The notes under the pieces: model-generated
Database searches by the model: none
What the model saw: the letters and a program-made list of their open reading frames with translations, nothing else
What the model was told of the DNA's origin: nothing
Program-made: the position numbers and the translations under genes
In this document: piece after piece, positions 8,509-17,981 of the stretch
Position numbering within the stretch: position 1 is the first letter of the stretch
How the letters are laid out: each line of letters opens with the position of its first letter
DNA from: Vibrio caribbeanicus ATCC BAA-2122
Lineage (GTDB): Bacteria > Pseudomonadota > Gammaproteobacteria > Enterobacterales > Vibrionaceae
Direction: 5' to 3'
Length of the DNA: 64,000 nt
Assembly: GCF_000165125.1 (NCBI RefSeq)
Contig: NZ_AEIU01000108.1
Coordinates: 1-64,000 of the forward strand

Positions 8509-9393
8509 TTATTGCCGGTCATGTTTTTTTACCACTGACTCATCTTGTCTAACCAAACGTAGCGTAACTCTACGGTTTTTCGCCCCGCTATTACTGGCAT
8601 TGTTATTAAACAGGTACCGTTCTCCATGAGCGCGAACCTCAATGAGATTTTGCTCCGTACCCAAAAATTGAAGATAATCTGCGGCTGCCTGAGCCCGCTG
8701 ACGTGAGAGTTGAAGATTAACCACACTTGATCCAGCACTATCACTATATCCATCAACCAAGATGCGATTTATGTTGTCAGCGACCTTGATGTAGCTATAA
8801 AAAGCACTCAAAGTCTCACGCTGCTCGGATGAGAGTGAGGATTTGCCTGAAGCAAAGAACAAATCGACCGTTCTAGCTTGTGAATAAGACATTTTGGGTA
8901 GTTCATCGTGACAAGCGAGGAAACGCTTCATTGTATTCTGAATACGAACTGTGGGTATGGAAAGACGTATTTTTACTCCGCCTTTAATGTCATAGAATTC
9001 AATTGAAATCCATGCACCTTGCTGAATATCTCTGATAAGTTCATTTATTCCATGATGGAAAAGGATCTCCCCCTTATTATCAGGATTTGTGCGGCTAATT
9101 TTATTTTTTAATTTTGTTTGATTATAAGGAGAAGAAATACTGAATAATGCTGATTCATTAGTAAGGTGGCTTGATGCTGAATATTTTATTGTGAAGTTCA
9201 CTTTATCTCTTTCTTCCGAGCGGAAATAAAACTTCCCATATAGAGAGTCATTATATTCTAATTCGCATATCTTTTTATTACCTGAGTATTTCCAATTAAC
9301 CCTATCCATTGGAATAGAAAAATTCTCTTCTGCATATGCAAATATGGTAACAAAGCTTAATATTGAAAATAATGTTCTCAAATCAAACCTCAC
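8509..9393 (-). CDS. motY: Lateral flagellar MotY (T-ring, OmpA-like peptidoglycan binding)
   Basis: A 294-residue secreted protein with an N-terminal signal peptide (LFSILSFVTIFAYA), a beta-rich N-terminal domain that in MotY docks on the basal body, and a C-terminal OmpA-type domain (VDGYSDSAGS, LSRQRAQAAADYL, NRRVTLRLV) that binds peptidoglycan. Size and domain order fit Vibrio MotY. MotY anchors the stators around the LP ring. It is first in the leftward block and diverges from fliM. Confidence 0.9.
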   Translation of the reverse strand: MRFDLRTLFSILSFVTIFAYAEENFSIPMDRVNWKYSGNKKICELEYNDSLYGKFYFRSEERDKVNFTIKYSASSHLTNESALFSISSPYNQTKLKNKISRTNPDNKGEILFHHGINELIRDIQQGAWISIEFYDIKGGVKIRLSIPTVRIQNTMKRFLACHDELPKMSYSQARTVDLFFASGKSSLSSEQRETLSAFYSYIKVADNINRILVDGYSDSAGSSVVNLQLSRQRAQAAADYLQFLGTEQNLIEVRAHGERYLFNNNASNSGAKNRRVTLRLVRQDESVVKKHDRQ

Positions 9394-9744
9394 TGAATAA
9401 AAATTAAATAATCACTTATCGTCAAAAAATAAACGCTCATCAAAAAAATGGCTAATATTGATAGTAAAGCCAACAATAGAAAAGAAATAAATGATATGAA
9501 TCAAATTTAATTGTCTCGTTATCAAAAGAGGTTATTTACTTCTTCCTAAAATTATTAATACATCCGAAAACTAACCTGTTTTTTTTTTGAATAGAAGTGC
9601 TAATTATAAGCTTAAATCAACATGTGAACTAAAGTCACATATTTTATAAATAACACTTATTTATATACAAAACATATATGTATTTAGTCTTTTTTTAAGG
9701 TAAAAAACTAATGATAGACTTTGTCAGAGCAAGGTAAAATACAA
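9394..9744. promoter_or_regulatory. Divergent AT-rich control region between motY and fliM
   Basis: About 350 bases without a gene of normal size, very AT-rich, separating the two early operons. It holds an inverted repeat ATGTGA-N7-TCACAT at 9622-9640 and a tiny frame (ATG at 9710, nine codons including stop, with its own AAGG) just before fliM. I see no convincing TGGCAC-N5-TTGC sigma-54 element here. Promoters for both operons must lie in this stretch, but I cannot place them. Confidence 0.55.
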
Positions 9745-10563
9745 ATGTTGAACAGACCAGATGCATTTATTGATGATTATGAAAACGTAAATGTTGAGTC
9801 ATTAGGAAAGCCAATTCATATCATTCGGGAAAATTTAGAAAGTTTGATTTCTCAATCATGTTCGGACCTTAGTTATGACTTCGAGAAATGGTTAAAAAAA
9901 CAGCGTGTTGATACAAAATTAAAATATGTTTCGGTTCATCATTTTAATAGTGATGATATTCAACAAGGTGTACGTTGCATATTTAAACACCAATCTGGTG
10001 GTTGTCTACATATAAAAAGTGAGCAAACACTACTAATGATGCTTGCCGATCACTTTTACAATGCAAACACTCAAAGATCGAAAGAAAAAATCAGTAATAG
10101 CGATATCCGCCTTCAAGAGACCATAGGGGAAAAGGTCGCTAATTGGCTTGCTCCAAGCACAATGTGGACTCCCACTTCATCTGCGACACTTGTCGGCACA
10201 GGTATCTGGGTTCAACTGATGATCACAACCAAGGAAGCTCATGGCGTTATCGATATCTTTCTCGACCAACAACTGATCGATACTCTCTCTGCCGAGTTAG
10301 AACTGACCCCGAATGAATCCATGTATGAAGACTTTTGCTTGTCTTTAACTCAAACCCCGATCAAATTGAACATTGTGCTGAGTAAAAAAACCATGCCACT
10401 CAGTAACCTTTTATCATTGCGACCTAATGATATTTTACCGATTGACCTTTCATCTACCGCGCCTGCACATGTAGGAGAAGAGTACCTATTTCGCGGGCGA
10501 GTAGCCGAAAGAGACAGTCAGCTAGTTCTTATTATTAGCAACGACAAGGAGCCCCAAACATGA
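9745..10563 (+). CDS. fliM: Lateral flagellar switch protein FliM
   Basis: 272 residues from the ATG at 9745, chosen because AAGGTA lies at proper spacing; an in-frame TTG at 9721 has its ribosome site too far away. The middle domain is CheC-like and the C-terminal part is a SpoA-like fold. The protein is short and its N-terminus lacks the CheY-docking motif (LSQxEIDALL) of polar FliM. It forms the C-ring with FliG and FliN. It opens the export operon and overlaps fliN by four bases. Confidence 0.82.
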   Translation: MLNRPDAFIDDYENVNVESLGKPIHIIRENLESLISQSCSDLSYDFEKWLKKQRVDTKLKYVSVHHFNSDDIQQGVRCIFKHQSGGCLHIKSEQTLLMMLADHFYNANTQRSKEKISNSDIRLQETIGEKVANWLAPSTMWTPTSSATLVGTGIWVQLMITTKEAHGVIDIFLDQQLIDTLSAELELTPNESMYEDFCLSLTQTPIKLNIVLSKKTMPLSNLLSLRPNDILPIDLSSTAPAHVGEEYLFRGRVAERDSQLVLIISNDKEPQT

Positions 10564-10922
10564 GCGATTCTTCAGAAAACAACCAATTCAATAGCGACGA
10601 TTTGAACTTCGATGATTTTCAATTGGAAGAAAATCTGTCTGAACCCGCGTATACCCCCCTACCGGAAAGAGATCTGAGCTTCTTCAAAAATATTCCAGTT
10701 ACGGTCACTCTTGAGGTTGCCAGCAAAGAAGTGGCACTGGGTGATCTCATGAAAGCCGGAGAGGGCAGTGTTATAGAATTGGACAAAATGAACGGAGAGC
10801 CCCTTGATGTAAAGGTCAATGGTTCACTCATGGGTCATGCCGAAGTTGTGGTTGTTAACGACAAATACGGATTGCGCCTAATTGATGTTGTCGACGAGAC
10901 ACTGTCTGCAGCATTTGAATAG
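10560..10922 (+). CDS. fliN: Lateral flagellar switch protein FliN
   Basis: A 120-residue SpoA-domain protein with an acidic N-terminal 40 residues and the core IPVTVTLEVASKEVALGDLMKAGEGSVIELD typical of FliN. It forms the lower C-ring and the docking site for the FliH-FliI complex. ATG overlaps the fliM stop (ATGA). The next gene is fliP with only a nine-base gap, so no fliO is present between them. Confidence 0.94.
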   Translation: MSDSSENNQFNSDDLNFDDFQLEENLSEPAYTPLPERDLSFFKNIPVTVTLEVASKEVALGDLMKAGEGSVIELDKMNGEPLDVKVNGSLMGHAEVVVVNDKYGLRLIDVVDETLSAAFE

Positions 10923-10931
10923 GCTCAAACG

Positions 10932-11687
10932 ATGTTAAAACGGTTTCACAAAGGTTGGATAGCAATAATCGGTGGGATAGTGCTGCTTTGTCCATTTCTT
11001 GCAATTGCAAGTGATAGTGGTCTTACCCTATTTTCCGTTACTGACGGAGAGACACAACAGGAATACAGCGTCAAGTTACAAATATTGCTTTTGATGACGG
11101 CTCTGAGCTTTTTGCCCGCCTTTATTCTCATGGCTACCAGCTTTACCCGAATTATTGTTGTGTTAGCCATACTGCGCCAAGCGTTAGGTCTGCAACAAAG
11201 CCCACCGAACCGAGTTCTGGTTGGCATCGCTTTAGCACTCACGTTACTCATTATGCGTCCAGTTTGGAGCGACATTCATCAAAATGCTTTTCTTCCCTAT
11301 GAAGCTGGAACCATCACTTTAAGCCAGGCCTTCTCTATTGCGGAAAAGCCTGTGCGTCAATTTATGCTTCGGCAAACCCAGCAAAATTCGCTCGAACAAA
11401 TGATGCGAATCGCGAATGAACCAATGGATACAAGTCTTGATGACATATCCTTCGCGGTCATATTGCCTGCATTTGTTATAAGCGAACTTAAAACTGCGTT
11501 TCAAATTGGGTTTATGTTGTTTATCCCTTTTTTGATTATCGATCTTGTTGTAGCCAGTGTACTGATGGCAATGGGAATGATGATGTTATCACCACTCATC
11601 ATTTCTCTGCCCTTCAAGCTGGTCGTGTTTGTGCTGGTCGATGGCTGGGCCATGACTGTTGGCACGCTCTCAGCAAGTTTTGGCTAA
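10932..11687 (+). CDS. fliP: Lateral flagellar export gate protein FliP
   Basis: 251 residues with an N-terminal signal-like segment and four membrane helices; FliP family motifs such as TSFTRIIVVLAILRQALGLQQSPPNRVLVGIALALT and GFMLFIPFLIIDLVVASVLMAMGMMMLSP are obvious in the reading frame. Five FliP copies form the core of the export gate with FliQ and FliR. Confidence 0.96.
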   Translation: MLKRFHKGWIAIIGGIVLLCPFLAIASDSGLTLFSVTDGETQQEYSVKLQILLLMTALSFLPAFILMATSFTRIIVVLAILRQALGLQQSPPNRVLVGIALALTLLIMRPVWSDIHQNAFLPYEAGTITLSQAFSIAEKPVRQFMLRQTQQNSLEQMMRIANEPMDTSLDDISFAVILPAFVISELKTAFQIGFMLFIPFLIIDLVVASVLMAMGMMMLSPLIISLPFKLVVFVLVDGWAMTVGTLSASFG

Positions 11688-11700
11688 AGGATGGCTGAAT

Positions 11701-11970
11701 ATGACACCTGAAATGACTGTCACTCTTTTTTCTAATGCTGTTTGGCTTGTGATCACCATAGTTGCCGTCTTGGTCGTCCCAGGACTGGTTGTTGGTCTCG
11801 GCGTCGCTATCTTTCAGGCTGCAACACAAATCAATGAACAAACGCTCAGTTTCTTGCCTCGCTTGCTGGTTACATTACTTATGGTGATTTTCGCAGGCCA
11901 TTGGATGCTGCGTAAAATCATGGACTTGTTCGACTATTTGTTTCATAACATTCCTGGGATGATCGGATAA
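11701..11970 (+). CDS. fliQ: Lateral flagellar export gate protein FliQ
   Basis: 89 residues, the normal FliQ size, from the ATG at 11701 (MTPEMTV) with AAAGGA upstream; a longer frame to 11659 would overlap fliP. Two membrane hairpin helices and the motif FQAATQINEQTLSFLPR are diagnostic. The stop overlaps the fliR start by one base. Confidence 0.95.
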   Translation: MTPEMTVTLFSNAVWLVITIVAVLVVPGLVVGLGVAIFQAATQINEQTLSFLPRLLVTLLMVIFAGHWMLRKIMDLFDYLFHNIPGMIG

Positions 11971-12746
11971 TGAGCTTATCATTTGCCGATCTATCCCAAA
12001 TGCTTGGCCAGCTTTGGTGGCCGTTTTTCCGAATTGGAACCGCATTAATCTCCATGCCATTTTTTGGTGACTCCTTGATACCCGTTTGGGTAAGAAGTCT
12101 ATTTGCGCTTGCCATCGTGGTTGTTTCAGCCTCTCTCATGCCTGCGATGCCCAAGGTCGATTTGATCTCTTTTTCTGCTATTGCCTTAGCATTAGAACAA
12201 GTGCTTTGGGGCCTATTTTTTGGCCTTATTTTGCACTTTCTTTTTGCGGTATTTACTACACTTGGACAAATTGTTTCCATGCAGATGGGCTTAGGTATGG
12301 CGATCATGAACGACCCTGTTAATGGGTTGTCAGTTCCGATCTTAGGTCGTCTATTTCTGATTTTTTGTACGCTACTTTTTTTGTCTCTCGAAGGCCATCT
12401 GATCATTATTGATGTCTTAGTACAAAGTTTCGTTATCTGGCCGGTTGGCTCTGGCTTATCGGCACTTTCTCTAACTAACCTAGTTCACTTGATGACTTGG
12501 ATGTTTGCGTCATCCGTTGCGTTAGCTCTGCCCGCTATCATTGCTATGTTACTTGCCAATATTAGCTTTGGCGTCATGAATCGAGCAGCGCCCGCACTCA
12601 ATGTCTATGCATTAGGTTTTCCAATGACCATGTTACTTGGACTCTTTAGTATCCTGATTTCCATATCTGGCGTTCCGGACAAATACGCAGAGTTGGTTAA
12701 CGATACCTTGCGTCATCTGAATCAATATCTTGTGGGGGCCCTATGA
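11970..12746 (+). CDS. fliR: Lateral flagellar export gate protein FliR
   Basis: 258 residues with about six hydrophobic segments and the FliR motif GLGMAIMNDPVNG; the single FliR subunit completes the FliP5-FliQ4-FliR1 gate. It starts at the fliQ stop and overlaps flhB by four bases, consistent with tight translational coupling. Confidence 0.95.
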   Translation: MSLSFADLSQMLGQLWWPFFRIGTALISMPFFGDSLIPVWVRSLFALAIVVVSASLMPAMPKVDLISFSAIALALEQVLWGLFFGLILHFLFAVFTTLGQIVSMQMGLGMAIMNDPVNGLSVPILGRLFLIFCTLLFLSLEGHLIIIDVLVQSFVIWPVGSGLSALSLTNLVHLMTWMFASSVALALPAIIAMLLANISFGVMNRAAPALNVYALGFPMTMLLGLFSILISISGVPDKYAELVNDTLRHLNQYLVGAL

Positions 12747-13870
12747 GCGAGTCTACTTCTCAAGATAAAACCGAACAGGCATCCGCACAAAAAATAAAAA
12801 AAGCGCGCAGTGAAGGACAAATTCCACGAGCCAAAGATTTCACCGCAGCGTGCATTTTTCTTGCTGTTTTGATTTATTTTTCTAGTCAGATGTCGCTTAT
12901 CTGGGAAAAGATTGCCGGCACTTTTGAATACAACATGAGGCTAACCAAACAAGATCTAGCCGACCCCTACCAGACCATAGAACATTTCGGCAACAGTTTA
13001 GGCATACTGATTGAGCTCTTTATTCCTATGTTTATTGTCATTTTGTCTATTGCGATGGCGAGCAGTCTTATCTTGGGCGGCTGGTTATTTAGACCAGCGA
13101 ACCTCATGCCTAAAATGAGTAAACTAGATCCGATTAAGGGCATCAAACGAATCGTCTCACTTCGCTCAGTGGTTGAGCTTGTTAAATCAGCCTTAAAAGT
13201 CACGGTTATTTTTACCATTCTTTATTTATATCTAAACAATCATTTACAGCCGCTTCTGGGTATGCAACGTCTGGGGATAGAACAAGGTAGTATTCAAATT
13301 ATGAACATCTTGTTCGACGGACTCATTCTTATGGGCATCGCTTTATTGGTGTTTGGGCTGATTGATATCCCTTATCAGCGTTGGGAGCACCTTAAAGAAC
13401 TCAAGATGACCAAACAAGAGCTAAAAGAAGAGTATAAAAACAACGAGGGAAGACCTGAAGTAAAACAACGTATTCGTCAGATACAACAACAGTTTTCAAG
13501 ACGCAAAGTCGACAAAATGGTTCCTACCGCAGATGTGGTCATCACCAACCCAACACATTATGCCGTTGCGATAAAATACGACCCTAGCATTTCTGATGCC
13601 CCGTTTGTCGTCGCCAAAGGCATTGATGAAACAGCTATGCATATTCAGCGTGTTGCCAGAGACAATCAAGTTGAAATCATTCATTCTCCACCTCTGACTC
13701 GTTCAATCTATCACACCACCGCTATCGAACAGGCTATCCCGAGCCAGTTGTACATTGCGGTGGCACATATCCTTACTTACGTGATGCAAATTCAATCATT
13801 TCGCTCTGGTAAAGGAGATAAGCCTGTGGCTTTACCCCATTTCGTGATTCCCAAGCACCTTCAACACTGA
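12743..13870 (+). CDS. flhB: Lateral flagellar export switch protein FlhB
   Basis: 375 residues with four membrane segments and a cytoplasmic C-terminal domain holding the autocleavage motif Asn269-Pro-Thr-His272, at the same numbering as the enterobacterial protein. Cleavage between Asn and Pro switches export from rod/hook to filament substrates once FliK reports hook completion. N-terminus TEQASAQKIKKARSEGQIPRAKDF is typical. Confidence 0.96.
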   Translation: MSESTSQDKTEQASAQKIKKARSEGQIPRAKDFTAACIFLAVLIYFSSQMSLIWEKIAGTFEYNMRLTKQDLADPYQTIEHFGNSLGILIELFIPMFIVILSIAMASSLILGGWLFRPANLMPKMSKLDPIKGIKRIVSLRSVVELVKSALKVTVIFTILYLYLNNHLQPLLGMQRLGIEQGSIQIMNILFDGLILMGIALLVFGLIDIPYQRWEHLKELKMTKQELKEEYKNNEGRPEVKQRIRQIQQQFSRRKVDKMVPTADVVITNPTHYAVAIKYDPSISDAPFVVAKGIDETAMHIQRVARDNQVEIIHSPPLTRSIYHTTAIEQAIPSQLYIAVAHILTYVMQIQSFRSGKGDKPVALPHFVIPKHLQH

Positions 13871-13898
13871 TTAAGAATTTTTCAAGGACATCAAATTT

Positions 13899-15989
13899 AT
13901 GCTCGAACGGCTTACACAATTAAAGACAACAACCAAAGGTTTAATTGGTATTCCATTGGTATTACTCATGATACTCGCCATGGTTATCTTGCCTTTGCCA
14001 GCTCTTGTATTAGATGCCCTGTTTACCTTTAATATTGTATTGGCTATTTTGGTTTTGTTGGTGAGCACAACAGCCAAGCGCCCTCTAGACTTTTCTATTT
14101 TTCCGACAATTTTATTGGTCGCGACTTTACTTCGACTGACACTCAATGTTGCTTCAACACGAGTGGTATTACTTGAAGGCCACAATGGCAGTGACGCAGC
14201 AGGTAAAGTTATTCAAGCCTTTGGAGAAGTCGTGATTGGCGGTAACTACGTCGTCGGTATGGTAGTGTTTATCATATTAATGATCATAAACTTTGTGGTG
14301 ATCACTAAAGGTGGAGAAAGAATTTCTGAGGTTTCCGCAAGGTTCACTTTGGATGCTCTGCCCGGTAAACAAATGGCCATTGATGCCGATCTCAATGCGG
14401 GCCTGATCGATCAAGAATCCGCTCGCCTTCGTCGTCGCGAGGTCGCCAATGAAGCCGATTTTCATGGTTCGATGGACGGTGCATCAAAATTTGTTCGAGG
14501 TGATGCCATCGCGGGTCTTTTGATCCTGTTTATCAATATTACCGGCGGGATCAGTATTGGGGTATTCGAGCATGGTTTGTCAGCATCAGAAGCATTTAAA
14601 ACCTACGCACTTCTGACTATCGGTGATGGATTAGTCGCACAAATACCGTCACTACTACTCGCAACAGCAGCTGCCATTATTGTCACACGTATTAACGACA
14701 GTGACAGTGCCATGTCCGAAACCATGCACAAACAGTTGCTTGCTTCCCCGGCTACCCTTTTTACTGTTGCCATTGTCATGTTCGTCATCGGCTTAGTACC
14801 AGGAATGCCACACTTGGCATTTTTTACTTTTACTGCGGTTGTTGCTTTTGCAGGCTGGCGTCAAAAACAAAAACCTATCCAAGATGATACGTTTGAACAC
14901 TCTGAGGCATTAAGTCAGGTTATTTCTCAAGAAGAAACCTCTCTGACTTGGCAAGACCTTCCTCATGTCAACACCCTGTCTCTTGCGCTCGGTTACCGAT
15001 TGGTTCATCTGGTTAATAAAGAGCAAGGCGCACCACTTAGCCAAAGAATTCGGGGTCTAAGGCGCAACTTATCAGAGCAAATTGGCTTTCTACTTCCTGA
15101 AGTGTATATTCACGATAACCTCAGCCTTAAACCCAACCAATATACTATTTCGCTCAACGGTGAAGTACTAGAGCAAGGCTTAATCGAGCCTGACCGCCTT
15201 ATGGCTATAGCGGTCGGAAAAACCTATGGCGAGATTGACGGTATTATAGGCAGCGATCCTGCCTACCAACTGCCTGCCATTTGGATCGAGCACAGTAACA
15301 AAGCCAAAGCATTAAATATGGGCTATCAAGTGGTCGACGATGGAACCGTTATCGCGACTCATATCAGCAAGATTATCAAACAGCATCTGGCTGAACTATT
15401 CAATCATGATGATGTAGAGGCCATGACCCAAAGGCTCACTCAACAAGCCCCCAAACTCGCTGAGGCCATGAACACGGCGCTGAACCCCAGCCAGCAACTT
15501 AAAGTCTTTCGTCAACTGTTGCTCGATCAAATTCCGCTACAAGACATCAGGACCATTGCCAATACCATGCTGGAGTCGAGCGAAAATACTAAAGATCCAA
15601 TTTTACTGGCTGCCGACGTACGTTGCGCACTGCGGCGCACTCTGGTCAACCTCATTGCTGGGCAGGAATCTGAACTCAAAGTCTATACCCTTTCAGACGA
15701 GTTAGAACAGATGCTACTGAGCTCAATGCAGCAAGCACAAGCGAGCGGCAATATTATGCTCGACAGTTTCCCAATCGAGCCCAATATTCTCGATCAATTT
15801 CAGCAAAATCTGCCCCTGATCAAACAGCAACTAAAACAACAAGGCTTAGCACCCGTACTGATTGTTATGCCACAGCTTCGCCCTCTTATAGGCCGTTATG
15901 CGAGAGCATTTGCCCAAGGTTTGGCGGTGCTCTCATACAATGAAATTCCTGAAAATAGACAAATAAATGTGGTAGGTAATCTTGGCTAA
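13899..15989 (+). CDS. flhA: Lateral flagellar export apparatus protein FlhA
   Basis: 696 residues. Eight or so membrane segments in the first half include the FHIPEP signature region (RFTLDALPGKQMAIDADLNAG and the following RRREVANEADFHGSMDGASKFV). The C-terminal half is the cytoplasmic substrate- and chaperone-docking domain. FlhA forms the nonameric ring of the gate and uses the proton gradient. Its last eight bases overlap the following gene. Confidence 0.97.
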   Translation: MLERLTQLKTTTKGLIGIPLVLLMILAMVILPLPALVLDALFTFNIVLAILVLLVSTTAKRPLDFSIFPTILLVATLLRLTLNVASTRVVLLEGHNGSDAAGKVIQAFGEVVIGGNYVVGMVVFIILMIINFVVITKGGERISEVSARFTLDALPGKQMAIDADLNAGLIDQESARLRRREVANEADFHGSMDGASKFVRGDAIAGLLILFINITGGISIGVFEHGLSASEAFKTYALLTIGDGLVAQIPSLLLATAAAIIVTRINDSDSAMSETMHKQLLASPATLFTVAIVMFVIGLVPGMPHLAFFTFTAVVAFAGWRQKQKPIQDDTFEHSEALSQVISQEETSLTWQDLPHVNTLSLALGYRLVHLVNKEQGAPLSQRIRGLRRNLSEQIGFLLPEVYIHDNLSLKPNQYTISLNGEVLEQGLIEPDRLMAIAVGKTYGEIDGIIGSDPAYQLPAIWIEHSNKAKALNMGYQVVDDGTVIATHISKIIKQHLAELFNHDDVEAMTQRLTQQAPKLAEAMNTALNPSQQLKVFRQLLLDQIPLQDIRTIANTMLESSENTKDPILLAADVRCALRRTLVNLIAGQESELKVYTLSDELEQMLLSSMQQAQASGNIMLDSFPIEPNILDQFQQNLPLIKQQLKQQGLAPVLIVMPQLRPLIGRYARAFAQGLAVLSYNEIPENRQINVVGNLG

Positions 15990-16788
15990 TCTAAACTCAC
16001 ATCAAGCAGTGTATCGCTATATTATCGGCTTGTTTAAAGACAACCTAGAAACAGATGACGATATCCTGCTTTTTGAAGCGCTGCAGCATAACGACATAAA
16101 ACATGCTTGTCAGGCGATCCGCGAGGCCCATTCTGGTGAAGTTATCTATCAACACCTGACGCTGCGCTTTGGAGAAAACGCAGAGCAAAGCGTATATCAG
16201 TATCAGCTTTCGCCTCAGATAAAGTATTGCCTAGACCTGTTTAGCTTTTATCTGGCACTGCGACAGTCACGCTTTCAAATTGAAACATTTCATCCAGATT
16301 TCATCAGTAATGTCGTCGTCCCTATTCAGCTCAATGCGTTATTGTGGGCACCGGGACAGTACTTTCTATCACAGCTCTTCGCTCATCATAAAAAAGCGCT
16401 TATCCATGTCATTCCTTCTCTTCAGATCTACCCTAGTTCTGAGTCGTATGAATCTATCGCTCCTCTTTTGGAGAAAATTGAAGAGTACGCGCACACCTTT
16501 TGGTTAGAAGTCTCGCCACCCTATGCTCATTTCGAACGGTTAATCACCTTGAAACCCAATATGGTAAAAGTTTCTGTCTCATTGAAAGAGAAACAAGATC
16601 GGCAGGCCTTCTTACCCATTGTCAAGCTACTCAGACGCCACAAACTTAAATGGGTCGCCAGTCGCGTTGCAACACAAACTGAGCTTAACCAATATAAGCT
16701 TCTTGGTGCTCATTGTTATTTTGGCTATTTTAGTGATATTCCTACTTCTCTGTCTTTTCGTCATTTAGATGAAAATATGCCTGAGTAA
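15982..16788 (+). CDS. Degenerate EAL-domain-like protein coupled to flhA
   Basis: 268 residues from a TTG at 15982 inside the end of flhA. No exact family match is claimed, but the second half follows the layout of EAL domains: LKPNMVKVSVS where EAL proteins have the KID strand, VASRVATQTELNQYKLLGAHCYFGYFSDIP where they have AEGVET...LG...QGY.F..P. The EAL, DDFG and metal-binding acids are missing, so it should neither bind nor cut c-di-GMP in the usual way. YdiV-like inactive EAL proteins act as protein-binding regulators of flagellar genes; this could be a similar adaptor. Function is inference. Confidence 0.6.
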   Translation: MANLNSHQAVYRYIIGLFKDNLETDDDILLFEALQHNDIKHACQAIREAHSGEVIYQHLTLRFGENAEQSVYQYQLSPQIKYCLDLFSFYLALRQSRFQIETFHPDFISNVVVPIQLNALLWAPGQYFLSQLFAHHKKALIHVIPSLQIYPSSESYESIAPLLEKIEEYAHTFWLEVSPPYAHFERLITLKPNMVKVSVSLKEKQDRQAFLPIVKLLRRHKLKWVASRVATQTELNQYKLLGAHCYFGYFSDIPTSLSFRHLDENMPE

Positions 16789-16825
16789 CCTTAATCAGTG
16801 CGAGTGGCTTGCTTGAAAGGTAAGA

Positions 16826-16846
16826 CAACAAGCTAAAAACTTGTTG
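16826..16846 (+). terminator. Hairpin after the fliM-flhA operon
   Basis: CAACAAG (16826-16832) and CTTGTTG (16840-16846) form a seven-base-pair stem with a seven-base loop. No T-run follows, so it may be a weak or Rho-aided terminator or an RNA structure in the lafA leader. The rest of 16789-17057 shows no gene, and no clear sigma-28 element for lafA could be picked out. Confidence 0.4.
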
Positions 16847-17057
16847 GCCCATCCAAGAAATCAAAGGCTTAACCAAAATGGCTCGCCCAGCAAGTCTGAA
16901 TTGGAATTAACATCACCTTATTGAGTCAAAGTAGCGCGAAAATAAAAAATTATTTACCTTTTGCTTAATCTTTTCCGACTGCCATCCGCCTCCTGTTAGT
17001 GGCCAGGGAAACCCTGAAGCTTACATCTAAGTATTGAGAGAAACGAAGGAGACGAAG

Positions 17058-17900
17058 ATGGCTTTATCAATGCACACTAATTATGCATCACTCGTAACAC
17101 AAAACACACTAAACAGCACAAACGGCATGCTAACCAGTGCAATGGAGCGCCTTAGTACTGGCTACCGTATTAACTCTGCAGCAGATGACGCAGCGGGTCT
17201 ATCGATTGCCAATAAATTAGAATCACAAAATCGTGGTATGAGTGTTGCGATGCGTAACTCGCAAGATGCCATCTCAATGCTACAAACGGCTGATGGTGCC
17301 CTTGAAGAGCTTACTAACATAGCTTACCGAATGAAAGATCTTGCTACTCAAGGCGCGAACGGAACTAATGGAGCCAAAGAGCTCGAAGCTCTCGACGCAG
17401 AATATGGTGAGTTGGCAAAAGAAGCGACGCGTATCCTAGATAATACTAGCTACGGAGCTGGTCAACTTTTGCTTAAAGGCGGTAAATTAGCTAGTGCTGT
17501 AACGTTCCAAATTGGTGCTTCTAAAAACGAGAAACTTGAGGTTGACCTTTCTGGTGGTATCACCGCCCTCGACTTCTCAGTTGGCGGTACTGGCAATATA
17601 GCTGCCCTAACAGATAACACGGTTGCAAACGACCAAATTGACGTTGTTCAGGGGCTATTCGACAAAGTCAACACGGTACGCTCTGCATTGGGTGCAAATA
17701 TCAACCGCCTTGATCACACCATCAACAACCTATCCAATATCTCAGAAAATATGGCGGCAGCGAAAGGTCGTATTACTGATGCCGACTTCGCAGTTGAATC
17801 ATCAAATATGACCAAGAACCAAATGTTGATGCAAGCAGGTACAACTGTCCTATCTCAGACCAACCAACTAACAGGTATGGCAATTTCACTGCTCCGTTAA
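17058..17900 (+). CDS. lafA: LafA lateral flagellin
   Basis: 280 residues, close to the known size of Vibrio LafA. Start at ATG 17058 ([12 protein letters not shown]) with AAGGAGA upstream. The N-terminal D0/D1 motif [20 protein letters not shown] and the C-terminal [21 protein letters not shown] are plainly flagellin; the central variable part is short. It builds the unsheathed lateral filament used in swarming. It is monocistronic, followed by a strong terminator, and in relatives depends on LafS sigma-28. Confidence 0.97.
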   Translation: MALSMHTNYASLVTQNTLNSTNGMLTSAMERLSTGYRINSAADDAAGLSIANKLESQNRGMSVAMRNSQDAISMLQTADGALEELTNIAYRMKDLATQGANGTNGAKELEALDAEYGELAKEATRILDNTSYGAGQLLLKGGKLASAVTFQIGASKNEKLEVDLSGGITALDFSVGGTGNIAALTDNTVANDQIDVVQGLFDKVNTVRSALGANINRLDHTINNLSNISENMAAAKGRITDADFAVESSNMTKNQMLMQAGTTVLSQTNQLTGMAISLLR

Positions 17901-17954
17901 TCCAATTTGGTGAGATTCACCTTTGCTATACGCTGACATTTAACTCCAGTGGTT

Positions 17955-17981
17955 GGGCTTCCTATGGGAGGCCCTTTTTTT
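17955..17981 (+). terminator. Rho-independent terminator of lafA
   Basis: GGGCTTCC (17955-17962), loop TATG, GGAGGCCC (17967-17974) followed by seven T. Eight-base-pair stem including one G-T pair, 55 bases after the lafA stop. Confidence 0.9.

Noticed and set aside
9622-9640. CRP site before fliM
   Set aside because: TGTGA and TCACA are seven, not six, bases apart, which is poor for CRP; kept only as a generic inverted repeat.
16921-17057. Sigma-28 promoter of lafA
   Set aside because: Partial matches (TCAAAGT, GCCATCCG) do not combine with correct spacing; the promoter must exist but I could not place it.
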